NCBI GenBank assembly: GCA_034509735.1
Contig: JACGWO010000004.1
Span: 19,573,395-19,637,394 of the forward strand
Direction of reading: 5' to 3'
Source: Sesamum alatum
Taxonomy: Eukaryota; Streptophyta; Magnoliopsida; Lamiales; Pedaliaceae
DNA: 64,000 nucleotides
Under the pieces are notes generated by a model that saw nothing but the letters and a program-made list of their open reading frames with translations, was not told the DNA's origin and did no database searches. This document shows, one piece after another, positions 1 through 12,771 of the stretch. Each line of letters begins with the position of its first letter. The stretch's first letter is position 1. The translations under genes and the position numbers were made by a program.

Positions 1-2788
1 CCTTTGGAGACGGCAGACCTTCTACTCTTCTCCAACAGTTATGAAACCTTCCGGTTGATCCATATAGATCTCTTCCTCTACGAAACCGTTGAGGAAAGCC
101 GTTTTCACGTCCATCTGCCATATTTCATAGTCATACCATGCTGCTATGGCAAGCACTATCTGAATGGACTTGGCCATTGCTACGGGCGAGTAGGTTTCCT
201 CAAAATCGACCCCGGGTCGTTGAGTATAACCTTTCGCCACAAGCCTGGCTTTGAAGGTTGTAACCTCCCCGTCAGCTCCAAGCTTACGTTTGTAGACCCA
301 TTTACACCCTACGGGTTTAACCCCTTTGGGTGGATCTACTAGGGTCCAAACCTTGTTTGTACCCATCGAGTCCATCTCGGATTTAATGGCCTCAAGCCAC
401 TTGTCCGAATCGATGTCCGACATCACTTCTCCGTATGTCTTTGGATCATTATCCAACTGACCGGTCAGGCCCAGAAATCCATACCTATCAAGTGCATGGG
501 ATACTTTGGCCGACCTACGGAGGACTGAAACAACATCAGTGGAACCACTGGCTCAGATGTCACTGCCGCCTCATGGGGTACCTCACTTGATTCCTCAAGG
601 AGTACCTCATCGCGTCGACTATCCGATGGAAAACCTTTTTTCAAGAACACTGTGTTCGCGAGACAAAAACCTTTTGCTCGGAGGGATCATAGAAATAATA
701 CCCCACAGTTTCTTTCGAATAGCCGATGAACCTGCATAAACTAGACCTCGAGTCCAGTTTATCTCCCACTAATCTCTTGACATATGCGGGGCAACCCCAC
801 ACTTTCAAGTATTTGTAGGAGGCAGGCTTGCCATGCCAAATCTCATATGGCGTCCGGGATACCTTTTTAGATGGCGCCAAGTTCAATACTTTGGCCGCCG
901 TCTCAAGAGCGTATCCCCAGAAGAAAAGGGGTAGTTCGGTAAAACTCATCATGGATCGGACCATATCCAACAAGGTCCGATTCCTCCTTTCAGACACACC
1001 AGTAAGCTGCGGTGTTCTCGGAGGGGTCCACTGAGAGAGAATCCCATTCTCTTTTAGATAATCAGTAAACTCACCACTCAAATACTCTCCACCTCGGTCC
1101 GACCGAAGGGCTTTGATCTTTCGACCGGTTTGGTTCTCTACTTCAAGTTTGTATTCCTTAAACCTTCCAAAGGCTTCAGACTTGTACCTCATCAGGTAAA
1201 CATAACCATACCGTGAGTGATCATCGGTAAAGGTTATGAAGTACGAGTACCCACCTCTAGCCTGAGTATTTAGTGGACCACAGACATCTGTATGGATCAA
1301 ATCCAACAGACCACTGGCTAGCGTACTTTGTCCAACAAAGGGTTTCTTGGTCATCTTTCCCTTTAGACAGGATTCGCAGGTCGGTACGTTGTCCAAATCG
1401 TCTATTTCTAGACTCTTTGAGTCCACCAACCTTCTTATCCTATCTTTAGAGATATGACCTAACCTCGCATGCCATATCTGTGCGTTATTATGATCATCAC
1501 GTTTTTGTTTGTGTTCTGCAGTCATAATCCAATTAGACTGTTGAAGTATGTACAGACCGTTGACCAATGTACCAAGCAAATGAGAAATACCATCTTTGAT
1601 AATGAAAAAAATCGTTTGTATTGATGGTAAATTCATATCCCTCCTTATCAAGGACCGGGATGGAAACAATATTTTTAATCATGCTAGGAACATAGAAACA
1701 GTCGTTCAGTACAATCCTAACATAACTACTAATGGCCAACTCTAGTGATCCTACGACCTCCGCAGCAACGGCCTTGCCATCGCTAGCCTCAGGATCATCT
1801 CATCCTTGGTTAGCCTTCTGCTTCTTTGCAGTGCCTGCAAATCATTGCAGATGTGAGCACCACACCCGGTATCCAATACCCATGAAGCAGAATTAGTAAT
1901 CATATTAACTTCAACCACAAACACACCTGGGTTGGAGAGGAGTTGTGGGCACTCCCTCTTCCAATGCCCTTTCCCTTGGCAATGCATGCAGACATCATTT
2001 GCCTTGAACCGCTGAGAACCACGAGCCTTCCATTTCCCTTTGCTCGGTCCAACCGGAGCAACAGGGACGCCCGGAGCGTGAGCAGGGGCCACAACCGTCT
2101 TCCCTTTGCCCTTCTTCCTCTTCCAGCGTCCGGCCCTCTTGCCATTCGCCTTGGAGGTCGAAGCCTCTCCTATCAATACCGCAGGCGCCGACTTGTGGGT
2201 CGTTGCCTCGTATTGGACCAGCATGTTGATCAACTCATGAATAGACTTCTCAAGTCCGTTCATGTTGTAGTTTACAACAAACGGGTCATAGGCTGGAGGA
2301 AGCGACTGGAGGATCACGTCAATGTACGTGTCATTGTTAAGCCCAGCTTTAAGGTCCTCGAGTTTCGCCACTAGGGAGAGCATCTTGACCCCATGACTCT
2401 GTACAGACGCTCCTTCAGCGAGCTTGGTGCCAAAGAATGCTTTTGTGGCGGCATATCTAATATGCCTATCCGGAACCGCATAAACCTCGTTCATGCGGAG
2501 CATTATGTTGGAGACGTTGTCCAGCCTCTCATACTACTTCTGGATGTCGTTAGACATCGAAGCCTGTATGATACTGCGTACTTTCCGGTTGTCCTCATGC
2601 CATTTCTCGAACGTCAAATGTTCTTCAGGCGTGGACCCCTCCGGTAAGTTGCTCGGTGGCGGCTCGTCCAAGATGTAGCCTTGGTTCTCGAAACCGAGGA
2701 CAATCCTCAGGTTTCTCAGCCAGTCCGAGTAGTTCGTTCCGTTGAATTTGTTAGTCTCAAGAATCATGGTTAACGGGTTCTTAGACAT
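1..2788 (-). pseudogene. A1 gag-pol pseudogene (gag, PR, IN, start of RT)
   Basis: The minus-strand start codon is at 2786-2788 (MSKNPLTMILETNKFNG), the same start as in A2. Visible parts are a gag domain, a CCHC zinc knuckle (CMHCQGKGHWKREC), the protease core WVLDTGCGAHIC, an integrase with HH-CC finger and D,D35E core, and the RT start with KARLVAKGYTQRPGVDFEETYSP and MDVKTAFLNGF. Compared with A2 it has a CAG-to-TAG stop at 2534-2536, a one-base deletion near 1782, an indel in the A-run near 1605, a deletion near 650 and a further shift near 465-540. Coding is therefore lost throughout. The family would make a single Gag-Pol polyprotein that is cleaved by its own protease in the cytoplasm. 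Confidence 0.92.
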
Positions 2789-4556
2789 ATCTACATTAAT
2801 GAAAATGTAAAGCAGAAATTAGCAGATGATGGTAATATTATTGTTCAAGTTGAAGACTTGGTCTTTTAGTCTTTAACCCTCCCACTATTTATACGAAAGT
2901 CCGCCACTCTCAAGCGGAGTTTTGGGAAACCATTTCCTAGTGGGCTTCGGATCCACAAGCGTAATCTCCATGCCCCGCTTTTACGATTCACATGAAGAAG
3001 ACCTTGTGGGAGATATCCAATATCATTCTCATCCAATGAGATTCCCAAGATATTTGCGTCACCTATTCACATGGTCCCGAGGACTCCAAGCGAACCATGT
3101 TACTCAGTGTTGGGCCCGACCCATTAACCAAATCATGCCTCAAACTGTCGTCCCCCACGACTCGTGAGACAGGGAAACAGCGAGCGCAGTCTTTTTTGTT
3201 CACAACAATAGTGCAGCTTTTCCCTAGTCCAAGTGTGCCATGACTCGTGAGACCACACTTGGGTAGTGGTAGCTTCCTCACCACATTGCTGTGGATGGAA
3301 GGCTCGGACAGACCAAAATACCATTTTGATCCAAGTCCGTTCTGGGCCTAATTTTAATTTGGTCCAACCAAATGAGAGTTTGTGTATGACCGAGACCTCA
3401 TCACATTATTGTGTTTTAGCATGCATAAATATCCAATATTTAAAGCGATAAATAAAAAATGCCGCATGCATAAAACATAGCATACCCCTGTTAGGATGAT
3501 CACAAGCCTAACCTATGCGACCCACTGAGCCCGCAGTGAGTCTAATAGTCTGTCTAGGGTGTCCTAAATTATTACAATAGTAATATACCCATTGTCATTC
3601 CAATGGGCCTTGTAGTGCTCTTGTTTCACACCTTGATGCTCCTCCTTGGGGTCTCCGACTCCAATTGCTTGTTAAAATTGAAACCTCACCAATCCTATCT
3701 ATTCTCATTACAACTGAAAGTAATACATCGATAATAAAGAAAACAAGCCTTAACATCATGAGGCTGAAAATACGGGAGATGATAGTCCCAAAAACAAGAG
3801 GCACGCAGGCCCCACCCAACAGAAAATAAATAAACATTCATTCATCCATACACAAGGTCTAGGGCTTTGTGATCATCCCATGTTGATTCCATCAACTCAC
3901 ATATAACATAATTATCCAAATAATCATGCAATAAAAACCAATGGATATTCCAAATATCCAAGTGATGTCCAACATCAACAAAAGCATAAACATATAAATA
4001 ATATGCAAAATTCAAATTTCAAATTTAATGGACATTTTACACAATGCATCCAATGCATGTATTAAGCCCAAATTAATTAAGCAAAATTAATCCAAGGAAT
4101 AATCCAATTATTCCAAAATCAAAAATGCAAAATTAATATATTTTTCAGAATATTGTGCAGAAAATCGACTTTTCCAGAAAAAGTCGAAAAACGGCACAAA
4201 ACGGCCCAGCCGTTGTGCTGACCGGCCGCCTGCGGGGACAGCGCAGCCTGCGGGGACAGCGCAGCCTGCGCGCGGCCGCTGCCGACCGATCCCAATTTTT
4301 TTTTTTTTTTTTTTGTTTTCCAAAACTGTTTCAGCACAATAACATTAATATTATTCTAAAAAATAAGCATGCAATTTTAGATCCAATCTAACAAAATTAA
4401 GCATGCCAAAAGTCCATTAAATCCAAACAATTGAATCATCATATTATTCATATATTTATGTAATCTAACATGCCAATAAAGCCATTTAAAAGCAAGTAGA
4501 TCATGCCAAACACATAGATCTATGCCCCTTACATCGAACCGGGCTCTGATACCACT
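2789..4556 (-). other. A1 5' untranslated leader with primer-binding site
   Basis: This is the RNA leader between the 5' LTR and gag, unusually long at about 1.75 kb. The primer-binding site TGGTATCAGAGC, which matches the plant initiator-tRNA-Met type, is on the minus strand at 4543-4554, two bases inside the LTR end. A GC-rich block at about 4196-4292, next to a T-run (4294-4313), stands out from AT-rich surroundings and holds a 21-base unit repeated in tandem. The homologous leaders of A2 and B have a GC block at the corresponding place with different sequence and length. No conserved reading frame is apparent. Confidence 0.8.
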
Positions 4557-6798
4557 TGAAGGACAAGCGGATCCGCCCGGGAGCGCGAGCGGAAGTGAGG
4601 AAGCGAGAAATTGTGCACAAATTTAAATCTAATTTAAATATTCGAATCCCAAGGGGTGTACCCTTGGGTGCTCAACCGGGCGTTCGATGTAGGATGTGTA
4701 AATATTAAAACATATATTTAAACACATAGGGCATAGATATATAAATGAAATCAATCAAAGCGTAATAAACCGTTACCTTTGATTGTTTAGCGTATGCTCC
4801 CGGCTACTAGCGTTGTTCCTTCTCCGGAATGCTCACGAAATCCAAACGTATGGATTCTCCAAAGGTGACCCACACCACACCGGAAGAAACACACGTTCTT
4901 CTTGCTAGAAAAAGAACGGGTTTAGGAAGGAATCGGTTTAAGAGAAGAACACTATGAATTAGTGTTCTCTTAAACTTACTTTGTTCTTCTTCTTGATTCA
5001 AAATCAAGTGAAGAACACAAGTCTAAGAGAGGGAGGGAGCACGAAAATTGAGAGAGAGGAGAGGATTTTTGTCTTCTCTTTTTCCTAGAAAAAGATGAAT
5101 AATGAATCACTTATGCTTGGTGTTGTATATTCTAAATATATATACATAATTAATGTTATTATTGGAATGTGTCTAGGTTCATCCAAGGATGTCTAGATTC
5201 ATTCCAATCAATCACCATCAATTCTTCAATCAAGCCTACCAAAATTGATGGTATGATCAAATCATACCAAAAGGGAAGAGCTTGATTGGAGTTGATTTGT
5301 CTCTTTTCCAAAAGAGATAAGTCAACATACACCTAGCATGAAACATGGCTGATTTTGCTTTGTCCAAGGGAGCGTGTCGGCCCCATGTTTAATTAAGGAA
5401 AGAAGTCCAACTTCTTCCCATTCCAAATTAGGAATTATTTTCTCCCTCGTGTATAATTTAGCGGACCGGGTTTTATCGTAATCCAATTGCGATGAACCCA
5501 AATATTAAATCCAATTTAATGTCCACTTAAATTATTCCCGTTGATCTTTTAATCCAATTAAAAGATTCCAACGTCTCAACATCTCGACTTTCCATATTTA
5601 ATCGAAAATCCAATTTACCGATTAAATGAAAGCCCGATACAATATCGGCCTGTCCATCCCAATGGACTTTCCCTTAAGTAATCCAATTACTTATTTTATC
5701 CTTTCGAGATTGACTCCAAGTCGATCTCTCAACCTCCTCGGTGATTTGTGTGTGACCCTTTAGGTTCACCCTCAGCTAAACTTGGGCCCGTGTGTCCCAC
5801 AAGGGCCCGTTACCATGGTGGCCATCTAGCAACGATCCATGGCACTAGAGACTAGGTGAATTGGCGGGAACATTTAGGCGCCGATTCCGTACGGGTATGA
5901 TCCTTCCGTCTACCGTCTCCCGGCCTTAGTCTAGGGTATGGAATTAGGCGTCGGTTCCCATCCTTGACTAGGCATCTATACTTAATACTCAAGACCACGT
6001 ATGCTTCATTGCGTCGGACACAGGAAACCATTCCCTGTTCGACCAACCACTGTGGCCACAGCTTTAAACATCATGGAACGTGTCTCTGAGTGCATAGGAG
6101 ATACCTCTGTCACATACTAACAGGGGACGGATCCTCTTCTTGGAATCCACCGTCCTCGCTACACATTCTGACTGCACTGGACAAGGCTTATGATAATCAT
6201 CCATACAGAATGATTACCTCTCGCCAGATCCAAGATACAGCCGTCCTGTGCACGCGACTGCCATGATCCCTCAAGTCTGAGGATTACTCCCGTACTATCG
6301 GAACCGGGAAAACCAATCATACCGACCAAGCCTCCAAGGCTTCCGTATGATGATCCCCGCGAGTCAGTCCAGTCGGCTCGACCCCAGTCGACCAACCCAT
6401 CAAGATCGTGTTAGGCGTCCCACGCCTGTCGCCGATGAAACACGGCACTCATCCAATGAACACGACTCTTGACGCAAGTCTCAATAGGACTCTCGATTCC
6501 CTGTCTCGAGGTCCTCGACTTGGAACGTTTCAGACCCAAACTCTTAATCAGTTGGTTTCATGACCACCATCCAATGCGTGGCCCAACTGCACGAGTTGTT
6601 ATCCATGGTCTGTGGGCTTTGTTGCGATATAAGTTAAACACCATTTTAACAAATGTAAGATGAGCGCAACAAAGACAGGTACCATTGGTGACGAATACAT
6701 CTTATTCATCACATAATAATATTACATTCACATCAAGTTGTCGGATAGGTTTTACAAATTTGCCAAACCTATTGGCTTTCTGGTCACCTATTCCAACA
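4557..6798 (-). repeat. A1 5' LTR (2242 bp)
   Basis: On the plus strand it starts TGAAGGACAAGC and ends CTATTCCAACA, that is TGTTGGAATAGG...GTCCTTCA in the element's sense. The ends were fixed by comparison with 41888-44113 and 49884-52110 and by the adjacent primer-binding site. It is followed at 6799 by GTTTC, a possible 5-bp target duplication; the partner site is outside the window. Small open frames inside it are not conserved as proteins. Confidence 0.92.
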
Positions 6799-6938
6799 GT
6801 TTCATCAATGACAGGCGTGGGACGCCTACACGGTCTTGGTAGGTTGGTCGACAGGGGTCGAGCCGACTGAACTGACTCGCGGGGATCATCATGTGGAAGC
6901 TTTAGAGGCTTGGTTGGTATGATTGGATTTTCCCGATT
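6799..6938 (+). repeat. Plus-strand fragment of an A-type LTR, cut by the gap
   Basis: This 140-bp stretch matches 53478-53618 inside the A3 LTR, in plus orientation and with noticeably more divergence. It abuts the end of the minus-oriented A1 LTR, so two A-type LTRs meet head to head. The simplest reading is that A1 inserted into an older LTR. Confidence 0.85.
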
Positions 6939-7438
6939 NNNNNNNNNNNNNNNNNNNNNNNNNNNNNNNNNNNNNNNNNNNNNNNNNNNNNNNNNNNNNN
7001 NNNNNNNNNNNNNNNNNNNNNNNNNNNNNNNNNNNNNNNNNNNNNNNNNNNNNNNNNNNNNNNNNNNNNNNNNNNNNNNNNNNNNNNNNNNNNNNNNNNN
7101 NNNNNNNNNNNNNNNNNNNNNNNNNNNNNNNNNNNNNNNNNNNNNNNNNNNNNNNNNNNNNNNNNNNNNNNNNNNNNNNNNNNNNNNNNNNNNNNNNNNN
7201 NNNNNNNNNNNNNNNNNNNNNNNNNNNNNNNNNNNNNNNNNNNNNNNNNNNNNNNNNNNNNNNNNNNNNNNNNNNNNNNNNNNNNNNNNNNNNNNNNNNN
7301 NNNNNNNNNNNNNNNNNNNNNNNNNNNNNNNNNNNNNNNNNNNNNNNNNNNNNNNNNNNNNNNNNNNNNNNNNNNNNNNNNNNNNNNNNNNNNNNNNNNN
7401 NNNNNNNNNNNNNNNNNNNNNNNNNNNNNNNNNNNNNN
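6939..7438. other. Assembly gap (500 N)
   Basis: There are exactly 500 undetermined bases, a conventional placeholder length. The sequence on the two sides is unrelated (A-type LTR on the left, AT-rich array on the right), so the missing length cannot be inferred. Open frames called across it are artefacts. Confidence 0.99.
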
Positions 7439-9325
7439 CATAGACCGAATTGAATTTTCAAAGCAATTTAGTTTATAACTTTGAAAAATTGGCAGCTTTG
7501 GTCCCTTTTGGCCAGGAAACGTTCATATGCCGGGCACATGACATTTAAAAGTGGGACTTTCTGGCCAGAATAGGACCAAAAATTAAAAAATTTTTTTAAA
7601 GTTACATGACTAAATTAAAAAAATCAATTCCTATAGGACAAAATTATTAGCCCCTAAGTTACAGTAGGAAATGCAATTTCCCTCGTAATCTATTGTCAGA
7701 TGTCAGGCTATATATTGTCAGTATTCAACGGACATATAAGCACCGCCCATTGTCAAATTCCACCTCTCCCATGAAAGAAGATTTAGATAGAGTAAAAAAC
7801 AGACCGAAAATATCATTAATACAACTACTAATGACTCAACAATATTCGGTGCTGAATTCTTTAAGTAGCACATTAATTTATGTGGCTATAATCAACCAGA
7901 GAATGTCAGACTAAAAATTGGCACTTGAAGTTATTTAGCAACTCAACCAATTGAAAAGATGTGGATAAAGTTGTGTTCAGATCTTCAGTCACATATGTTA
8001 GGCATTATATCCGATTCAAAAAATCTAAATCTAGTACAAGAACTCCTGAAAATGTATTTAAAAACTAATATGTCATAGTCTTGTTAGTTGGTACACAATT
8101 TGTAAAAAAAGTCACATGCATTGTTTACAAGCTTTGAATATAGTAATGTAAGGGTATTTGACAAATCAAAAATTAAAAGAAAATAACCAATATGACTATT
8201 CATGCTTATAGATACTAATAAAGGTGCACGCTCATTGCACGTTGCCAGTTAAATTTATTTTACTTCGTATTAGTTTCTTAAAAATATCATTGGCAAAATA
8301 AAGATTATTCCATTAATAACACCCTACAAGTTTTTTAACAAAAAATCAAAATTACAATATATAGTTAACTTAAGGAACTTTTAGAAATAAGTTTGAAATC
8401 TTAACTTTTGTATATTAGATCAAAGTAGACTCTGAATTGCAAAAGGAAGCACTTAAAAATTGTGTGGTGACCAAATAACTTCAGTGGGCCAAATATTTGA
8501 TACATAAAAATCTCATAATTGTCCCCTTGTTTAGCAAAATTTATGCACAAGTCCCATAACTAATTACATCCACTTGTTCCCGTCAGAAAGATCGCTTAGC
8601 CTATCTTTCTTGCATCAATGCAATTCAGTTCATTACCCTAAAAAGCCTAATGTTTGTTTCATAAATTTGACAAATCTTAATGGAAAAACAAAGACATATA
8701 ATTTTAACGTTAATACTAGCCTTGAGTTAAATAACTCATCCTGCTTATAATCTTATGTTTTAAACTTTTTCTTTTATAAACACCAATATACTAACTGGGC
8801 GAAAATGTATTCTTCTGATTAGTACAAGAAATGGTTGCGACTTTTCATAATGTTTAAGAAATAATTCGAGTTTTAACAAATACAGAGTCCGTTCAACTTA
8901 TTATCCTTAATGATGATTTCGAAAAACTCAAAACTTCTAAAGTCCTCAATAAGGCTTCCCACTATTAAAACACAAACCATCAACAAAAATATAATAGCAG
9001 AAAAAATAACTAAAAAAATAAAAAAAGAAACACTAAGAAATTAATTTTATTAATTTCAAAGTGAAAAATATACTCAAAAGATAAATAATTGTGTTCATAG
9101 ATATTATATAGAATCATCATATTTTATTTTTTAAGAAAGAAATTTCCTTCATTCCTTTTAATTTCATTATATGAACCTCTTTTCTTAATTTAAGACAACT
9201 TTAATTCCTTTTATCGTTATTATGTATCAATAGTACGAAAATAGCATGAATTGGCACATTATAGATTGAAGCACACAAGATAATTATGAAAAGTTAAAGC
9301 AATTTTCATTTACCAAATCAACCAG
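7439..9325. repeat. AT-rich repeat array, first unit (blocks a and b)
   Basis: No gene is visible. 7441-8296 aligns by eye with 26890-27790, and its first part also with 24110-24540. 8887-9325 aligns with 24548-24999. The shared text includes a recurring passage meaning 'gcaactttggtcc...ggccagaaa...gggcacatga...ggggctttc'. Copies differ by many small indels. The family is not recognised. Homology to the intact copies stops at about 9325, where Mutator-like element M begins, and resumes at about 21848. Confidence 0.75.
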
Positions 9326-9707
9326 GCTTCTTTCTAAAGATTGGCAATTATAGATTTGGTGGTTGAGAGATTGGATTCTGCTCCTTGTAATCCTGGGCTG
9401 CTCTTTCTTAGCTGCATTTGTGCAAATATCAAATACGAGTATTATGGAGGGGATACAATAAAATAGTTTCTGCACTTACAGGTATTGTTTCCTTTGTTGC
9501 AGTCAACTTGGTTTCTCTTTCTTTGGAACCACTTGCTGGACATTGTACTCCTCAGAAACCTGCATAAAGAGTAGAAAACATTATCTGTAGTAAATTAAGA
9601 AATAACTAACAGAATTATTTTGAAAATTTAACTTACTGGTTTTGTTCAACAGTTGAATTGAGAACCAAAGTCAAGTTTCAAGAAGTTGCTCACTTCAATA
9701 GAAATTT
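9326..9707 (-). pseudogene. Mutator-like transposase, 3' end (left of gypsy D)
   Basis: This is the minus-strand continuation of the transposase relic at 19757-20815, separated from it by gypsy D. It holds two candidate GT-AG introns on the minus strand: donor GTAAGTTAAA near 9640 to acceptor TTTATGCAG near 9560, and donor GTAAGTGCAG near 9481 to acceptor CAAATGCAG near 9414. Splicing the second joins a basic tail that includes KKEQPRITRSRIQSLN. A basic, spliced C-terminus is common in plant Mutator-like transposases. Assignment rests mainly on the continuity across D implied by D's target duplication. Confidence 0.55.
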
Positions 9708-9712
9708 GTTCC

Positions 9713-10080
9713 TGATGGTGTATAATTCGAAAGTCAGCCTAATGCAACGTTTGCAACGCAAACCAATCTCAAGAAAGCTAAAGAAATCAAAGAAATGTAA
9801 AAGTGCTATTCTCATATATAATAAAAAGTAAGTTTAACAACATGAAATTCACCCCTATATTTATAGTAAATTTTTGGTGGTGAAATTACAATGTTTGCCC
9901 TTTGATCCTACAACCTAAAATTGATTACCGAGGGTGTGATGGTCATTTTGCTTGCCCACTCCCTTCTTAACTTCCTTCTCTAACTCCCCTCAACTTCTCC
10001 TTAACTTCCATTTGGGGTGCTTGTATAATTTACCAACAATTAGAAGGGTCTTTTTATAAATAGGAATTTTCTCCACATCA
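9713..10080 (-). repeat. D 3' LTR (368 bp) with adjacent polypurine tract
   Basis: On the plus strand it reads TGATGGTGTATA...CTCCACATCA. The paired LTR is at 19390-19751, with scattered substitutions and indels. Just outside, minus-strand CAGGGGGCTAC (10081-10091) is the polypurine tract that primes plus-strand DNA synthesis. GTTCC at 9708-9712 is the target duplication. Confidence 0.92.
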
Positions 10081-10551
10081 GTAGCCCCCTGATTTCAGGA
10101 ATTTCCTTGGAAACTGAAAGTTCCAAGTATAAACTGACTTTGAAATCAAATTCCTCGGAATAGACTTCTTTTTCGATCTCCTTATTCAATCAGGGAGTCA
10201 CCTTCTCTCTCAAACTCCTCTTTTTGCAACGAACTTTATTCTGCTGGGACTCTTTCCTTTATTAGCTCTTCTTTAACTTGGACTTTTCTCTCTATAATAA
10301 ATTGGAGGTAACATCCTCCATTTTCATTGTGCACTGATTTTCTCTTATTTCCTTACGTCGTCTCCCAAAAAAAGAAAAAAATAGAATGCCGAAAACGCTT
10401 TGGCTCGGGTAATTTAGCTTTCGCATCTCTTCCACCGCTACCATTTAATTTTTCCGTTCTTTGTGTTTGCGTTCAAAAAAAATCTCCTTCATTCAATCCT
10501 ATTTTTTTCGAAAAAGACTGCAAGACTTTTTTTCTTCCAAAAAATTGCGCC

Positions 10552-12771
10552 ATGTCGAACAATGCTTGGGATCCATTCCGTGGGGTAAGAACTTCAACAC
10601 CGAGCGGGGCCGGGATCGCCTCGGCGTGGCGCTGGTCGAGGCAGCCCGCCTCGACCAGAAATCTGGCACGGGCGCTGCGCTCGGCCAGCCGCTAGCCGAG
10701 GCAAGGAGCCTGCGGCTGGGTCTGGCGGGGACGCGAGCCCTCGGCTGGATCTGCCCGAAGGTGCGGTCCTCGCCCGGTTTCCGCCGAGGGGCGCCTCTTC
10801 ATCTTCTTCCGTTCCGGTTATAAGCCTAGATTCCTCTCCTCTTTCAGCTTCCTCACATGGGTCCGGATATCGTGGACCTTTGATCACGAGGTGATTGAAG
10901 CGATTCGGAACCTTCCGCTTGTCCGTCGCCTTCTCAAATCCCTCCTTTGAGTCAAGTTCCCCAGAAATTCCCCCACTCTATCTACCCTTGCCAACTGATC
11001 TTGTCGATTTTGGTCTAGATGGAACTAAGTCCTCTTCAGCCCCCCACTCAAAATCTCGCTGTCGTATAATGGACGTCGATATGCCTTACTCGAGTGAGTT
11101 TTTAAGAGTTTCGCTCTTTAGAAGCTAGTGCCAACGCTTCTCTTCCGAATTCACCCTCCTGTTGCCTAGTGTGAGATAGGATCAAGTCTCCTCCTCTTGG
11201 GTTTCTTCATTGGTGTATTTATCCTTCTTTTCCTCGGGTTTTCACTATCTCCCCCCTTCTCATCATCCTCCTGCTACTTCCAATCATCACCTTACTACCC
11301 TGAGCATATAGTCAATTTACACCTAACTCCCCTTGTAAGTTTTAGGGGTTCCTTCAACGTTTTGAGGAGCTCGGCTTAACCCATCTCTTGAAGCCTTCTA
11401 ACTTTATTCACTGTCAGGAAGATACCCAACGACTCCTACTTCTATTTCTATCCTCGGGGAAATTGCAAGATTTTCTTGGGGAATGGTGTCTCTTCTTAAG
11501 GGTTCCTTGGAAAGAGAAGTTCTTATTTGTAAAGGACTCGTCTGGGATTAACTGCCCCTTGGGGGGAATCATGTTTTTGTGGCCCGACCCCGCTCCTGAT
11601 CTTCGACTCTCCTTCATCGGGGTTGGGTTGTTCGACCAACTCTTTGACGTCAAAAGTTTTAGGGCCTGCTGGTATTTAACTTTCCTGTTTCTACTTGCCT
11701 TCGTAAAAATTTTTTTCGACGACTTTCTCACTTTTTTCTGTGTTGACTGTTTTGTAGGAGAAAGAGATCTCCCTCCACGATGTCCATCGATTCCGTGACA
11801 AAGAGAATGCCTTAAGCGTTCCCGTCATCCTCTCCCCCCCTGCCAAGAAGGGGAGAAAGCAGTCGTCGGCGCTCACACTCCTGCCAGGCCCGGGATCCCC
11901 CGGCCCTCAACTCGTTCACGAGGGGCGCTCCTCCCCCTCTGAAGGCAATGCCTCCAAACGACCCCCGGCGAAGGCGAAGCAGGTCCTCTCGTCATGGAGC
12001 AGAAAAGGTTCTCTTCACTCACTATGGAGATGAACAGGCAGGGAGATATCTCTTCTTTTGGGAGCAGCTGACGTGATCTTGCTCATAAAAGATCCAGGAT
12101 CTTAGTGAGTCCCAATGATGTGACGCACTTGGTGCCTCCCCCACAGTCACCCTCACTCGTCTTATGCCAAGGCGAGCTTGCCAGGGTATGTTGTTTATAA
12201 TATATTTTTTTGTTGATTCTTCATTTTCTGTCCCTCACGTGTCTAATTGAGGTATATCCTTTTTAGGTTATTAACTTAGCAAAAGCTACTGAGCTGCGGT
12301 TGAGTAACCATGAGAAAGAGATCGAACGCGCCTGAGAAGGATGCCTTTGACGACGCGCCGAAAAACTTGGATAGCGCGCCAAAGGAGCTCGAGGCTGCTT
12401 CTGCTGAACAACTCAAGTGGAAGGAAAAGCTTCAACCAGGAGGTTACCTCGGGAAGACTTTCCTGAAGTCTGATGCTGGCAAGGCCACTTGAAGCGTGTG
12501 CGGGATGACTTTAAGGAAAATATGTGGACTCTGATGAATTCCACAAAGCCTGTTCTTAGGCAAGGCTAGCAAGGTGTATGATCAAGTAATCCGGCAATGT
12601 CGAGACCACCTTGAGGAGCAGAGCCGGTTTGGTGATGAAGATTTTATGTTTCTTGATCCCAAGTTCCTGCATGAGGAAGGGGATGAGGATTGGACTATGG
12701 GCGAGAATGTTGATGATATAATGGTCGACGAACTCCTGTCCCTGTGGTGGAACCTGGCCTTCAAGTCATAA
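10552..12771 (+). pseudogene. Antisense gene of gypsy D (aORF type), intron-containing, broken
   Basis: This gene runs opposite to gag-pol, between the end of pol and the 3' LTR. It opens at ATG 10552 (MSNNAWDPFRG). 11197-11640 carries a domain reminiscent of the plant 'putative gypsy type transposon' family (Pfam Transposase_28), including GKLQDFLGEWCLFLRVPWKE. Two GT-AG introns are suggested: about 11671-11756, and 12186-12266 (donor GTATGTTG, acceptor TTTTTAG). Removing the second keeps the frame, joining ELARV to INLAKATELRLSNHEKE. The acidic C-terminus includes RQCRDHLEEQ and DPKFLHEEGDED. Several frame breaks remain. Antisense genes in Tat-lineage elements are known; their function is not established. 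Confidence 0.65.

Larger units (their letters stand above)
1..6798 (-). mobile_element. Ty1/copia retrotransposon A1, left part outside window
   Basis: Read on the minus strand, the order is 5' LTR (4557-6798), primer-binding site, long untranslated leader, gag, protease, integrase and the start of RT, where the window begins. The integrase-before-RT order defines Ty1/copia. It is the same family as A2 (41888-52110), to which it is about 95-97 percent identical by eye. Its 3' LTR and the rest of RT and RNase H lie outside the window. The right flank is GTTTC, then reversed LTR sequence of the same family, so A1 landed in an older A-type LTR. Multiple frame breaks make it non-coding. Confidence 0.93.

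Noticed and set aside
6889..7461. Frames of 176-190 residues around 6.9-7.4 kb
   Set aside because: They consist of the N gap.
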